Shown in pieces: positions 1 through 25,200 of a DNA stretch of 64,000 bases (the first letter of the stretch is position 1; every line of letters begins with the position of its first letter). The position numbers and the translations under genes are program-made. This DNA is from Opisthocomus hoazin. Its lineage: Eukaryota; Chordata; Aves; Opisthocomiformes; Opisthocomidae. The notes under the pieces were generated by a model. It was not told the origin of the DNA and did not search any database. It saw only the letters and a program-made list of their open reading frames with translations. The DNA is taken from the NCBI RefSeq assembly GCF_030867145.1, contig NC_134443.1, forward strand, positions 1,798,001-1,862,000, written 5' to 3'.

Positions 1-15621
<15,621 letters not shown>

Positions 15622-16260
15622 GGCATGCCTGTCCTGGCGAGGTGCGAGATCGGAGGGAGACGGTCTCGTTTCACAGCACAGCGTGGAAGCTTTCACCTCC
15701 TCCCATTCCTGCTTTTAATGTAGTCTCCTCGCTGTAGCTGTGCCTGTGCTGTGTCTTACCTGCTCTTCCCCACCCAGGAATGCTGTAGTGAGACTCTTAG
15801 CTGCTTCCAAGTGGTAGCAACTTGTGTTTCTGTTTCCAGATCCAGCTGATGTCATGTTTATTGAACCGTTGTCTCGAGGCAAATCTTTTCCAGACGGTAA
15901 AGGGTGGCTCTTGCTGAGCCCTGGTTAGCACGCAGCGCGCTCTGTAGAAACTGCTTGAGAGGCAGCAGCTGCCTCATATATCTTTTAGTGTTGGGCTCCT
16001 GGAAGAAGAGCTCAAAGACCCTGCTGCATCCTGGACAGCAGGAAGAGCCGAGCCTGGCTCTCGCAGGAGCGCGGCACTGTCTGGAACCAGGGTCGGTACA
16101 AAGTCTGTCCCAGCTCGGGGCAGCTCTGCTCCCCTCGGAAGTGGCAGGAGAGCAGCTCAGCATTCAGGTACTAGTGTTGGCTTGTTGTTTCGTTGTCCTA
16201 GCAACATCTTTCAAAATAATCAGCTGCTTGCAAGAATAAAGTAAATTGACCATCTTGATC
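15622..16260 (+). other. COPA: COPA 3' untranslated region (probable)
   Basis: Sequence after the TAG at 15619-15621. An AATAAA hexamer at 16235-16240 is the first good poly(A) signal and would give a 3'UTR of roughly 640 nt. A second AATAAA at 16740-16745 could serve a longer isoform, and would then nearly meet the end of the convergent S100A11 gene. The end point is inferred. Confidence 0.6.
16235..16240 (+). promoter_or_regulatory. COPA: COPA poly(A) signal AATAAA
   Basis: Canonical hexamer about 615 nt past the COPA stop codon. An alternative canonical hexamer lies at 16740-16745. Confidence 0.6.
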
Positions 16261-16774
16261 TTCCTGTTTTGTAGCTCGATTGGTCTTGCTGAGATAGAAG
16301 AGAGATTAGGTTTAACTTCCTCTCTTCACCTTCCTCCCCCTCCTCTTTTGCACCCGTAAGCTACCAGACTTGGAGGGTTTGAAGTTTCCAGAAAATGGAG
16401 GATGTAGTCGTGAAATAATGTACTGTGCCAGCAGGAGCTGCTTCTGTTAATTATTAGTGTGTAATTGCTGTTGGCAGTGCTCAAATGCTTACTGGTAATG
16501 CTCCTGCCTATGCCTTTACCGTGCATAGCTGTACCCTTTAGTATTGCTGTACCTTTCCCTACGGTACTTGACGGGCTGAAGGATCGCAAAGCCAGGCGGA
16601 TCGTAGTTTCTGGCAGTGACAAGGCTGGGAACACGTGTGTTCTTGCGTCGGTGGAGAAGCAGAGGGTAGGACCTAGAGATCCTGCTCCCTCTGTGGCTGG
16701 ACTCCCTTCCTAGGGCTTTCTCCTCACTCACGATGCTGAAATAAAACGATGCTGTATGCTAGGATTTTAAAGCT

Positions 16775-16780
16775 TTTATT
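16775..16780 (-). promoter_or_regulatory. S100A11: S100A11 poly(A) signal AATAAA
   Basis: TTTATT on the plus strand reads AATAAA on the minus strand, about 115 nt beyond the S100A11 stop at 16896. S100A11 and COPA therefore end facing each other, about 0.5 kb apart. Confidence 0.7.
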
Positions 16781-16895
16781 TTGTATGTAAAAATGAGGAA
16801 TGGGGGTGTCCCTATCTTAAGGGCACTGCTTCCAGCTTTGCATCGGTCTTGTTCGAGGAATGTTCGCAGTGGTGGGGGAGGCACAGCAGCCAGGG

Positions 16896-18636
16896 CTAGG
16901 GGGTAGGGGTCTTAACAACCAGGCTGTTGTGGCAGGCCACCGCGATGCCCCCGATGAGGTTCAGGAACTCCTGGAAGTCTAGCTGCCCGTCGCTATTCAA
17001 ATCGAGTTTCTTCATCATCCTGTCCACGACACCCGGGTCCTTCTGATTCTGCAAAAGACCAAAGAGAGGGGAATCGATGTCTGCCTCGAGGCAAAGATGC
17101 CCCCCCTTGCTGAAACCCCCCACCCCAGGTAGGGAACCGCGGCTGCCAAGTTCATCGCTGGTGGAGAGGGGTTGGCAGAGGGAAGCAGAATTCAGTCAGG
17201 CCAGCTCTCGTCAGGCCCCGCTCCGGCTGCTGCTGCGAGCGAGCTCTCCCCCTTGCCCGTCTCGCGGTGCTTGTGGGGGCAGAGGCTTTAATTGCTGTCC
17301 CGTGCCACGGGAGACTTTTTTCTGGCCTAGATTTTGCTCACCTTTGTGAAGGCAGCCAGCTCGGTGTTCATGAAAGCCAGGAACTCCCTCTTGGAGAGGG
17401 TGCAGTTGTCCCCTTCGCGTCCCGCGTACCGCTGGAAGACGGCCAGCAGCGACTCGATGCAGCGCTCGGTCTCCGTGGGCTGCAGGAGCAAAAGGGAGTT
17501 CAGGCAGGCGTTGCTGGGAGCTCCGGGCTTGCGGAAGAGCGACCTGACTCTATTTCTGGAGGAAGGCTGGGCTGAGGGGGGGCCTCCTGCAGTTGCTTTC
17601 CTCGAGAAGTCTATGCCTAACCTGTCCAGCTGCATTTTTCTTTGGTATTAATTTCTCTGTTGCCTTGGCACAGCACTGTGGTGCGGGAAGGACCCGGAGG
17701 ACTGGGGAGTGGTTCATGGAAAATCTCCTGGGGAGATGTCAGCTCCCATCTGAGGAGTGTCCTGGGACTGGGAAGAGCCGGTGCTGCAACCGCAGCGACG
17801 TGCTAGTTTTTTCCACGCTCTCCAGCACGGCTTGGCCGGGGCTGCTTTTCTGGAAAGATAAGCCTGTCTGCCCCTTTCCCTCCCCCTGCCCTGCCCGGAC
17901 AGAAGAGAAACTCTGAGTCACCAGAGAAAAATGCAAGCGGAGATGGCTCTCCCAAACTACAGCCTCCGGGCAGGGATGGAGCTGGGCTGGCCTGTGGGCT
18001 TCTCCAGGGGGATGGACAGGGCAAGGTGAGGGAGATGGGGGGGTGGGAGATGGGGGACTTTTTCCCTTCCTTTTTTCCCCCTCCCCATGGCTCCAGTCTT
18101 TGGCAGTGTGGGGAGAGCTGGGAAGAACCCGCTCTTCCCTGCCTAACCTCAGCATGGTGGGGACTCCCTGCCGCATCCTGCCCTGCCTGAGGCTCAGTTC
18201 AGCCTTTTTTGGTTAATGAGAGAGGAGCCGAGTTCCTCCTGCCCTCAGCCGCAGGTCCCCAGCTCTTGCCTCCTCTGCACCCTGGTGTTGGGCAAACACG
18301 AGCTGCAGCCCCGAGTCTGGTGATGGGTGCCGGAAGCATCAGAGGGAAAAGGAGGGGAGGAGGTGGTGGGGACCAAGACGAATGCCACCCCCTTGGTCCC
18401 CCACATCTGCAGGGACCCTCTGCCCTCCCTCTCTAACTCGGCACCATCTTCCCAGGCCCCCTCCCCAGCGGGGATTAACTCAGCCCTTGGCACCGTTTCC
18501 TCTTTTCTGTGCCAAAGCGCGTCTGCGTCTTCAGCTCTGGGGCCGTTGGCGGGGGAAAAGCTCCTCTGCCTTCGCCCCCCTGCCATTACGCAGCCGCTTC
18601 TCCCTCCCTGTCGCGGGGTCCCGGCTCACTCACCAT
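16896..18636 (-). CDS. S100A11: S100A11 (calgizzarin), three exons
   Basis: S100A11 is a dimeric two-EF-hand calcium sensor. It binds annexins and is cross-linked into the cornified envelope. Exon 3 is 16896-17048 (NQKDPGVVDRMMKKL, then the canonical loop DLNSDGQLDFQE, C-terminus VVKTPTP). Exon 2 is 17342-17479 (PTETERCIESLLAVFQRYAG, pseudo-EF-hand, ending ELAAFTK). Both match S100A11 residue for residue over long stretches and are joined in phase 0 by consensus sites. I place exon 1 in the GC-rich segment near 18.64 kb. An ATG at 18636-18634 is followed at once by GTGAGT, so the start codon would be the last codon of exon 1. This gives 97 residues against 105 in human, with a shorter N-terminus. 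Exon 1 is the uncertain part; a further upstream exon adding a few residues cannot be excluded. Confidence 0.9.
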
Positions 18637-18860
18637 GGCTGGGGCGCGAGGAGGGGGCTCGATCTTCGGCACGGCCGCGGTGCGATGTGGCGAAGCGGGA
18701 GCCGGAGCGGTTGTGAGCCTCACCCCGCAGCCACCGCCCTTCCTGACACAGCCAGCGCCCGGCCCTGACGCAGCCCCTTGGGCCGTGTTGGGCAATCGTC
18801 AGCTCTAACGGCGGATCCGGACGTGTCTGCGGTCCCCAGCTCAGGCTCAGGAACGTGCTG
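18440..18860 (-). promoter_or_regulatory. S100A11: Probable S100A11 CpG-rich promoter and 5'UTR
   Basis: A GC- and CpG-rich stretch with no TATA box surrounds the proposed first exon, whose donor is GTGAGT at 18633-18628. This suits a broadly expressed S100A11, unlike the TATA promoters of the EDC genes that follow. The boundaries are approximate. Confidence 0.45.
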
Positions 18861-20193
18861 GGCCCCTCCGCAAGACTCTCCGTCCCTTTCCCTCCTGATT
18901 TTTATTCTTTACAGTCATTTATACTTCTGTTTTCTCCTTCTGCTCTATTTTTACCCATCTGTCCTTTGCCACTCGTCCCTTTATGGCTTCCTTTATTTCT
19001 TCCCCAGGGTCAGGGCTAAGCCCCTCCAGGGCTGCCTCGCTGCTACCTGGAGCATCCTCAGTGTTTCTTCTTGCTACAGCGAGTTACGGGCTTCTCCAGC
19101 TTTCCTCGTGAGGCCAGCAAAGGCAGAGCAGGCGCAGGAGAGCAGGCAGTGGTCCCCTGCCGACGCAGCTGGGGCTGCCCACCCCTGGGTTCAGCTGCTG
19201 CCTGTCCCCTGCCACCCTGACCGGTCCCACCTGCGCAACTTGGCTGGTAACACCTTGTCACCTTCTCACGTTGTGAAAGGGGGGAGGCAGCCCCATGGGG
19301 CTGGGGTGCTGCGCTGGGAGCTGGCTGCAGCCAGGATTTGTCCCCAGCAGTGCTGATCTGAGCTCCCCGCCGGGGCTGACCGCTCTCGTGCTGCTGCAGA
19401 GCGAGAGACCCTGGAGGGCTGAAACAGGGAGAAACAGAGGTGGAGGAGGGACGGGAGGCACCCAAAAGGCACCCAGAAAGGCAAAGGTGCCCAAGTAGCT
19501 CAGAGCAGAGAGGATGGGAGCTGCTCAGAACCCAGCACGTGGGGTTATGATTCCCCGTCTGGCGGGAGCCAGGGGAGCTGCTCGGACACGTGGCGCTCAC
19601 CCGTGTTTGCACCGCCGTCCCGTGGTTACGGCACCCGTCTCCACGCCCTTGCGACGGGCGCTGACGCGGAATCCCAGGGCCGGATTTCCCCGTGGCTCCC
19701 AGCCCTGGGCGCTGCTGTGGTTCCCCAAAAGCTGCGCGGGAGCCGGGATGTGCTCTGGGGTCTGGGACAGCTTCCGGGGACGGGGCTCTTTGGGAAATCC
19801 TGCTGGAGGCTGACTTGGCGTAGAGCCTGGGAAAGGAAGCAGTAAATCGGGGGGACAACCGTCCCCGGTCTCTTTTCCTTCCTTGCCCCAATTTCCTGCA
19901 CCCAAACTCTCCTTTTTTTTCCCAATGTATTGGGGAAAAAGTACTTCTCCCCCCTTCCATCCAACCCCTCCCAAACTGGAAACAGTTCAGTCCGTGTTCA
20001 GTCCAGTTATGATTTATCAAAAGGCTTTTCCAACCCCGGGGGCTGAGGGCGGGAAGCCTGTTGCTCTTCTTGCATTTTGCAACTCCACCTGCATTTTGCA
20101 GACTCCCCTGTGCTTCCTAAACAGTAAAATGTCAGCTGGTCAGAGGGAGGAGTGTTGTTTGCCCCTTTGCAAAAGCAAATCCCAGAGGGAGTC
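18861..20193. other. Intergenic spacer between S100A11 and the 20-kb candidate gene
   Basis: GC-rich non-repetitive DNA. A 320-codon minus-strand reading frame (19058-20020) is low in complexity and Pro/Ser/Arg-rich, as expected by chance in GC-rich DNA. I recognise no gene. Confidence 0.5.
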
Positions 20194-20634
20194 ATGGGGA
20201 TTTCGGGAGGTTTCTGCTTCTTGCTGCTGCTGTGTGTGTTTGCAGTCCAGGCTTTGGCCCTGGTTGCAGACAGACCATCTGTGCTGCCATGTGTTGGTCA
20301 CCGAGACTGTCACGTGCGCGACGGGGGCATTGCGGAGAGCATCGCCCCATGCATCCGCCTGCCCCTGGCTGGGATGGACCCTTCCGAGTTCCCCCGGAAC
20401 CAGGTTCGAAACATCGCAGGATGGTGGCTGTGGCTTGGAGAGCGAGAAGCCCCTCTGAGCCTGCGTCAGGCTGTGGTGGACCTGAGATGTCCTTGCTCCT
20501 CCTGGCCAGCCCCGTTACCAGCCAGCGGGCTCTGGTTGTGTTTAAGAGCAAGACGCAGATGGTGCTGGGCTTGTCCTCACTTCTCTCTCTCTCTCTCTGT
20601 CTTCTTCCAGAATTGCAGCCCCATCTGCTGCTGA
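20194..20634 (+). CDS. Candidate small secreted cysteine-containing peptide, unrecognised
   Basis: I do not recognise this gene, and it may be chance. The ATG at 20194 has G at -3 and +4. It starts MGISGGFCFLLLLCVFAVQ, a textbook signal peptide likely cleaved after ALA near residue 22. A possible structure is exon 1 20194-20403 (ending EFPRNQ, weak donor CAG|GTTCGA) joined in phase 0 to exon 2 20611-20634, which has an excellent CT-rich acceptor and encodes NCSPICC plus stop. That gives 77 residues with six cysteines after the signal and a CC at the C-terminus. Read without splicing, the frame also stays open to the same stop and gives 147 residues. AATAAA lies 39 nt after the stop. The cysteine spacing does not fit beta-defensin, WAP, Kazal or trefoil patterns as I know them. 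Nothing links it to the EDC except position. Confidence 0.3.
   Translation: MGISGGFCFLLLLCVFAVQALALVADRPSVLPCVGHRDCHVRDGGIAESIAPCIRLPLAGMDPSEFPRNQVRNIAGWWLWLGEREAPLSLRQAVVDLRCPCSSWPAPLPASGLWLCLRARRRWCWACPHFSLSLSVFFQNCSPICC
20581..20610 (+). repeat. CT-rich microsatellite / polypyrimidine tract
   Basis: A (CT)n run ending CTTCTTCCAG. It is either a simple repeat or the polypyrimidine tract and acceptor of the candidate peptide gene's last exon. Confidence 0.6.
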
Positions 20635-20672
20635 GGGAACTGGTTCTCGCTTGCTCAAGGGAAAGAAAAGTG

Positions 20673-20678
20673 AATAAA
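20673..20678 (+). promoter_or_regulatory. AATAAA after the candidate peptide ORF
   Basis: Canonical poly(A) hexamer 39 nt past the stop at 20634. It gives weak support to a real plus-strand transcript ending here. Confidence 0.35.
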
Positions 20679-21230
20679 ATCTGGTTTTCTCCAGGGAGAG
20701 TCATGGATCTCTCCATCTCCAGCCTCATGCACCATGTGAGAGATTCGGTGCGTTTCCCATGCTGTGCTGCTGCCTCTCTCCTGGCTGAGGATCCAGGTAA
20801 GGGCCCAGGTATGGGGCAGCCCTGGAGAAAAGGCACAGGGGTGCACGTGGCCAGGAAAACGTGCATCTGGATAGCTTTGCTCTGCTGGCTCTCCCCGTAG
20901 TGCACGCCTGCCGTGAAAGCCGGAATGCGCGGGCACATCCGCAGGTCCCTGTGTGGGTCTCCGACCACGGCATGTGCGGGCTGCGATGGATGGGAGCCCC
21001 TGCAATCGTGCAGGTCAGTAGTGAGGGCCCGAGTTTGAGAGGTGTGTGGGCTCCCAGACGTGTAGCGGGGGGGATTTGGTGGGATTGCCAGCAGCCCCTG
21101 TCTGGATTAAGTGCCTGGGATTGGGAGGAATGTGTGATCTGAACTGGGACACCCTCCCACCAGGCTGAGGCCCTGGTAGAAATCTGATGCAAAACTGAAG
21201 AATGGCAGCGGTCAGTGCAGTCATCAGCTA

Positions 21231-21236
21231 TTTATT
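21231..21236 (-). promoter_or_regulatory. SCFN: Probable SCFN poly(A) signal
   Basis: TTTATT on the plus strand (AATAAA on the minus strand) is the first hexamer I find downstream of the scaffoldin stop at 22225. It implies a 3'UTR of about 1 kb that contains a CR1 fragment. The assignment is inferred. Confidence 0.45.
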
Positions 21237-21456
21237 CAGATTTTTCATGCAATACATCAGTGCGAAGAAGAAAGAGACCCCCCCAGCCCGCCACCGTTAC
21301 CCTGCAGTAACTACAGCACAACTCAGCTGCCTCAAAGCCTCCCTGAGGCTGGAGCTGGGGTTCTGCTCGGCTGTAAGGGGAGCAGAAAGGTGTAATCAAA
21401 ACCACTGAGTCTACAAAAGTGGGTTTTTTCCCCAGCCTCGAGGATTTTCAGGCCCC

Positions 21457-21745
21457 AGAATCACAGAATCACAGAATAGTAGGGGTTGGAAGGGACCTCT
21501 GTGGGTCACCCAGTCCAACCCCCCTGCCCAAGCAGGGTCACCCAGAGCAGGCTGCACAGGACCTTGTCCAGGCGGGGCTGGAATATCTCCAGAGAAGGAG
21601 ACTCCACAGCCTCCCTGGGCAGCCTGGGCCAGGGCTCCGTCACCCTCAGAGGGAAGAAGTTCTTCCTCATGTTCAGATGGAACTTCCTGTGCCTCAGTTT
21701 GTGCCCATTGCCCCTTGTCCTGTCACTGGGCACCACTGAAGTAGT
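21457..21745 (-). mobile_element. CR1 LINE 3' fragment
   Basis: The plus strand starts with the repeated octamer AGAATCAC, followed by GGTTGGAAGGGACCTCTG, CCAGTCCAACCCCCCTGCCC and GAAGAAGTTCTTCCTCA. This is the reverse complement of an avian CR1 3' end: short direct repeats at the terminus and 5'-truncated. It lies in the inferred 3'UTR of the scaffoldin gene and closely resembles the copy at 41.76 kb, so both belong to the same or a close subfamily. Confidence 0.9.
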
Positions 21746-21767
21746 ATGACTGAGTTACTGGGATTTT

Positions 21768-21811
21768 TCTTTTTTCTTTCTTTTTTTTTTTTGCATTGCA
21801 TTGCATTGCAC
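21768..21811 (+). repeat. T-rich run followed by (GCATT)n
   Basis: A pyrimidine/T run passes directly into about four copies of the pentamer GCATT, ending at about 21811. Simple-sequence repeat with no further function visible. Confidence 0.7.
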
Positions 21812-22224
21812 AGCAGCAGCTGCCAGGAGAGCCCGTCGCAGGGCTCGGGAGACATGAACACAGTGAGACGCAGAACAGGCAGGCCACAGGGTAGAAGAGA
21901 TGGCGGGGACATAAAGAACAGACCCAAGGAATCCAGGTAGAGCAGAGAAGTGACTACATACCACATCAAGGTGGACAGCCATAACGCGGGAAGGCAGAAG
22001 CTGCAGATCCTGCACTAACTCCCTGCCTACCTAGCTGCTGCGGATTTGTTAGATGCAAAACCCCCAAACCCACTTGACACCCTCACAGAGCACCCCCTTA
22101 ACCCTTTTTTTGTCTAACACTTCTGTGCCACCACGTGAGAACATCCGAAGCTGAAAGCAGAGAGCAGAAGTGATCCTCAACAGACTTGGAGAAGCCCCAC
22201 CAGCTCCAAGGAGAGGACTTCCCC

Positions 22225-25200
22225 TTAAGATGCCTTGGCTTCATCCCCGACAGGACAGCTCGGTGCCTCCTGCGAGACCGGGGGTCCAGGAGGGCCCTGG
22301 CTCTGCTTGGTGCAAACAAGTTGTTCCTGCTCCCATTGAGGCTCGGCATCGCTCACTTGCCGGGGGCTCTTCTTGCTGTTCTCCTTCTGAGGTGGCTGGC
22401 GGCTCTTCTCCGGTGGGGAAAGCTCTGCATTCTCATGGCAGGGGCTGGATTCATCTCTCCGGGATGGCTTGGGACGGCTCTCGTCCACAGCTTGCCAGCC
22501 CAGCTCACAAGCTTCCCGTGGCTCTGGAGCCTGGGACAGAGGTGGGCAGCTCTTGGCCTCTGTGTCCTCACGCTCACTCACCTGGCAGCTGGATTCAGGC
22601 TCCTGCGGGACCCCCTCCCTGGCAGCTTTTGATCCATCTTCCTGGGGCTGATCCTCCTTCTCTTCTGTGTCAGGCATCTTGGGGTGCTGGCTATCCCTCC
22701 TGTCCTCATTGGGCTCTGCCCGGCCATGGTCATCCTTAACACCATCCGGCTCGGAGGCAGAAACCAGTTGAGCCCCTTCCTTCACCCCTGTTTCAGACCT
22801 CTCCTGTGGCTCATCGAGATCCCCTGTGTTTTCCTGGGAGCTGGAAGCTGGTGTGCCCTCCTGCCGTGGTGCTTCAGGCTCCCCTGGTTCTCTCTCATCG
22901 CTCTGGGCTCGTGACTCTGGCTGGCTGCTCCGGTCACACAGCACTGCTGGTGGCTGGGGTGACACATAGCACTTCTTCACATAGACAGGCTGCCCCAGGT
23001 CGTGGGGCTGGTGGCAGACAATCTCGTAGGTTGTAGCGTCAGGATCATTCAAATTCTGGATCACGTGGATCAAGTATGCAATGGTCTGAGGCTCGCAGGA
23101 CTGAGGGAGGACCCGCACCGCTGGCTGTACATTGGGCTCAGCAGGGATATAAAGGACCCTCATGTCAGTGACAGATGTCTGCTCTCCTGGTGGGCAGAGG
23201 TCTCTGTTATCAACCTCCACGGTTTGGTAGAGGCTCTTCTCGTGCAGTCGTCCTTCATCCTCTTGTGTCCAGCACCTGTTAGGCTCACGTGCTTCTTCCT
23301 CGTGTAAAAGTCTGTGGTTCCTCCGTTCTTGGTCATCTGAGGGCTCGCAAGCGGTTCTGTGACATGGCTCATGTGACCTTTCATCGACTTCATGCTCGCA
23401 GGGACGGTCCCTCCTGTCCACATCATCTCGCGGCTCCACTTTCCGGGACACGTGCTGGATCCTCACGTCTGCTTCTGTTTCTGCTGCTGCGGTCTCTCGT
23501 GTCCTTTCATACCTCAGTGAGTCACGTTGTCTCCTTCCATCATCTTGAGGCTCGCAGGGACGGTCCCTCCTGTCCACATCATCACGTGGCTCCACTTTCC
23601 GGGACACGTGCTGGATCCTCACATCTGCTTCTGCTGCTGCGGTCTCTCGTGTCCTTTCATACCTCAGTGAGTCACGTTGTCTCCTGCCATCGTCTTGAGG
23701 CTCGCAGGGACGGTCCGTCCTGTCCACGTCGTCACGCAGCTCCAGTTCTCGGGACACGCGCTGGATCCTCACGTCTGCTTCTGCTTCTGCTGCTGCGGTC
23801 TCTCGTGTCCTTTCATACCTCAGTGAGTCACGTTGTCTCCTTCCATTGTCTTCAGGCTGGCGTGAACGGTCCCTCATGTCCACGTCGTCACGTGGCTCCA
23901 GTTCCTGGGACACGCGCTGGATCCTCACGTCTGCTTCTGCTGCTGCGGTCTCTCGTGTCCTTTCATACCTCAGTGAGTCACGTTGTCTCCTTCCATCGTC
24001 TTCAGGCTGGCGGGAACGGTCCCTCCTGTCCACGTCGTCACGCGGCTCCAGTTCTCGGGACATGCGCTGGATCCTCACATCTGCTTCTGCTTCTGCTACT
24101 GCGGTCTCTCGTGTCCTTTCATACCCCTGTGAGTCACGTTGTCTCCTTCCATCGTCTTCAGGTTCGCAGGGACGGTCCCTTCTGTCCACATCATCACGCG
24201 GCTCCACTTCCCGGGACACACGCTGGATCCTCACGTCTACTTCTGCTGCTGCGGTCTCTCGTGTCCTTTCATACCTCAGTGAGTCACGTTGTCTCCTTCC
24301 ATCGTCTTCAGGCTGGCGGGAACGGTCCCTCCTGTCCACGTCGTCACGCGGCTCCAGTTCCCGGGACACGCGCTGGATCCTCACATCTGCTTCTGCTTCT
24401 GCTACTGCGGTCTCTCGTGTCCTTTCATACCCCTGTGAGTCACGTTGTCTCCTTCCATCGTCTTCAGGCTCGCAGGGACGGTCCCTCCTGTCCACATCAT
24501 CTCGCGGCTCCACTTCCCGGGACACGCGCTGGATCCTCACGTCTGCTTCTGCTGCTGCGGTCTCTCGTGCCCTTTCATACCTCAGTGAGTCATGTTGTCT
24601 CCTGCCACGGTCTTCAGGCTGGCGGGAACGGTCCCTCCTGTCCACGTCGTCACGCGGCTCCAGTTCTCGGGACACGCGCTGGATCCTCACATCTGCTTCT
24701 GCTTCTGCTGCTGCAGTCTCTCGTGTCCTTTCATACCCCTGTGAGTCACGTTGTCTCCTTCCATCGTCTTCAGGCTGGTGGGAACGGTCCCTCCTGTCCA
24801 CATCGTCAGGTGGCTCCAGTTCTCGGGACACGCGCTGGATCCTCACGTCTGCTTCTGCTACTGCTACTGCGGTCTCTCGTGTCCTTTCATACCCCTGTGA
24901 GTCACGTTGTCTCCTTCCATCGTCTTCAGGCTCGCAGGGACGGTTCCTCCTGTCCACGTCGTCACGCAGCTCCAGTTCTCGGGACACGCGCTGGATCCTC
25001 ACGTCTGCTTCTGCTGCTGCGGTCTCTCGTGTCCTTTCATACCTCAGTGAGTCACGTTGTCTCCTTGCATCGTCTTGAGGCTCGCAGGGACGGTCCCTCC
25101 TGTCCACGTCGTCACGCGGCTCCAGTTCTCGGGACACGCGCTGGATCCTCACGTCTGCTTCTGCTTCTGCTGCTGCGGTCTCTCGTGCCCTTTCATACCT

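Noticed and set aside
19058-20020. 320-codon minus-strand ORF between S100A11 and the candidate peptide gene
   Set aside because: Low-complexity Pro/Ser/Arg composition in GC-rich DNA, overlapping open frames on both strands, and no family resemblance.
20192-20968. Minus-strand 258-codon ORF over the candidate peptide
   Set aside because: No family resemblance; it overlaps the better supported plus-strand signal-peptide frame.
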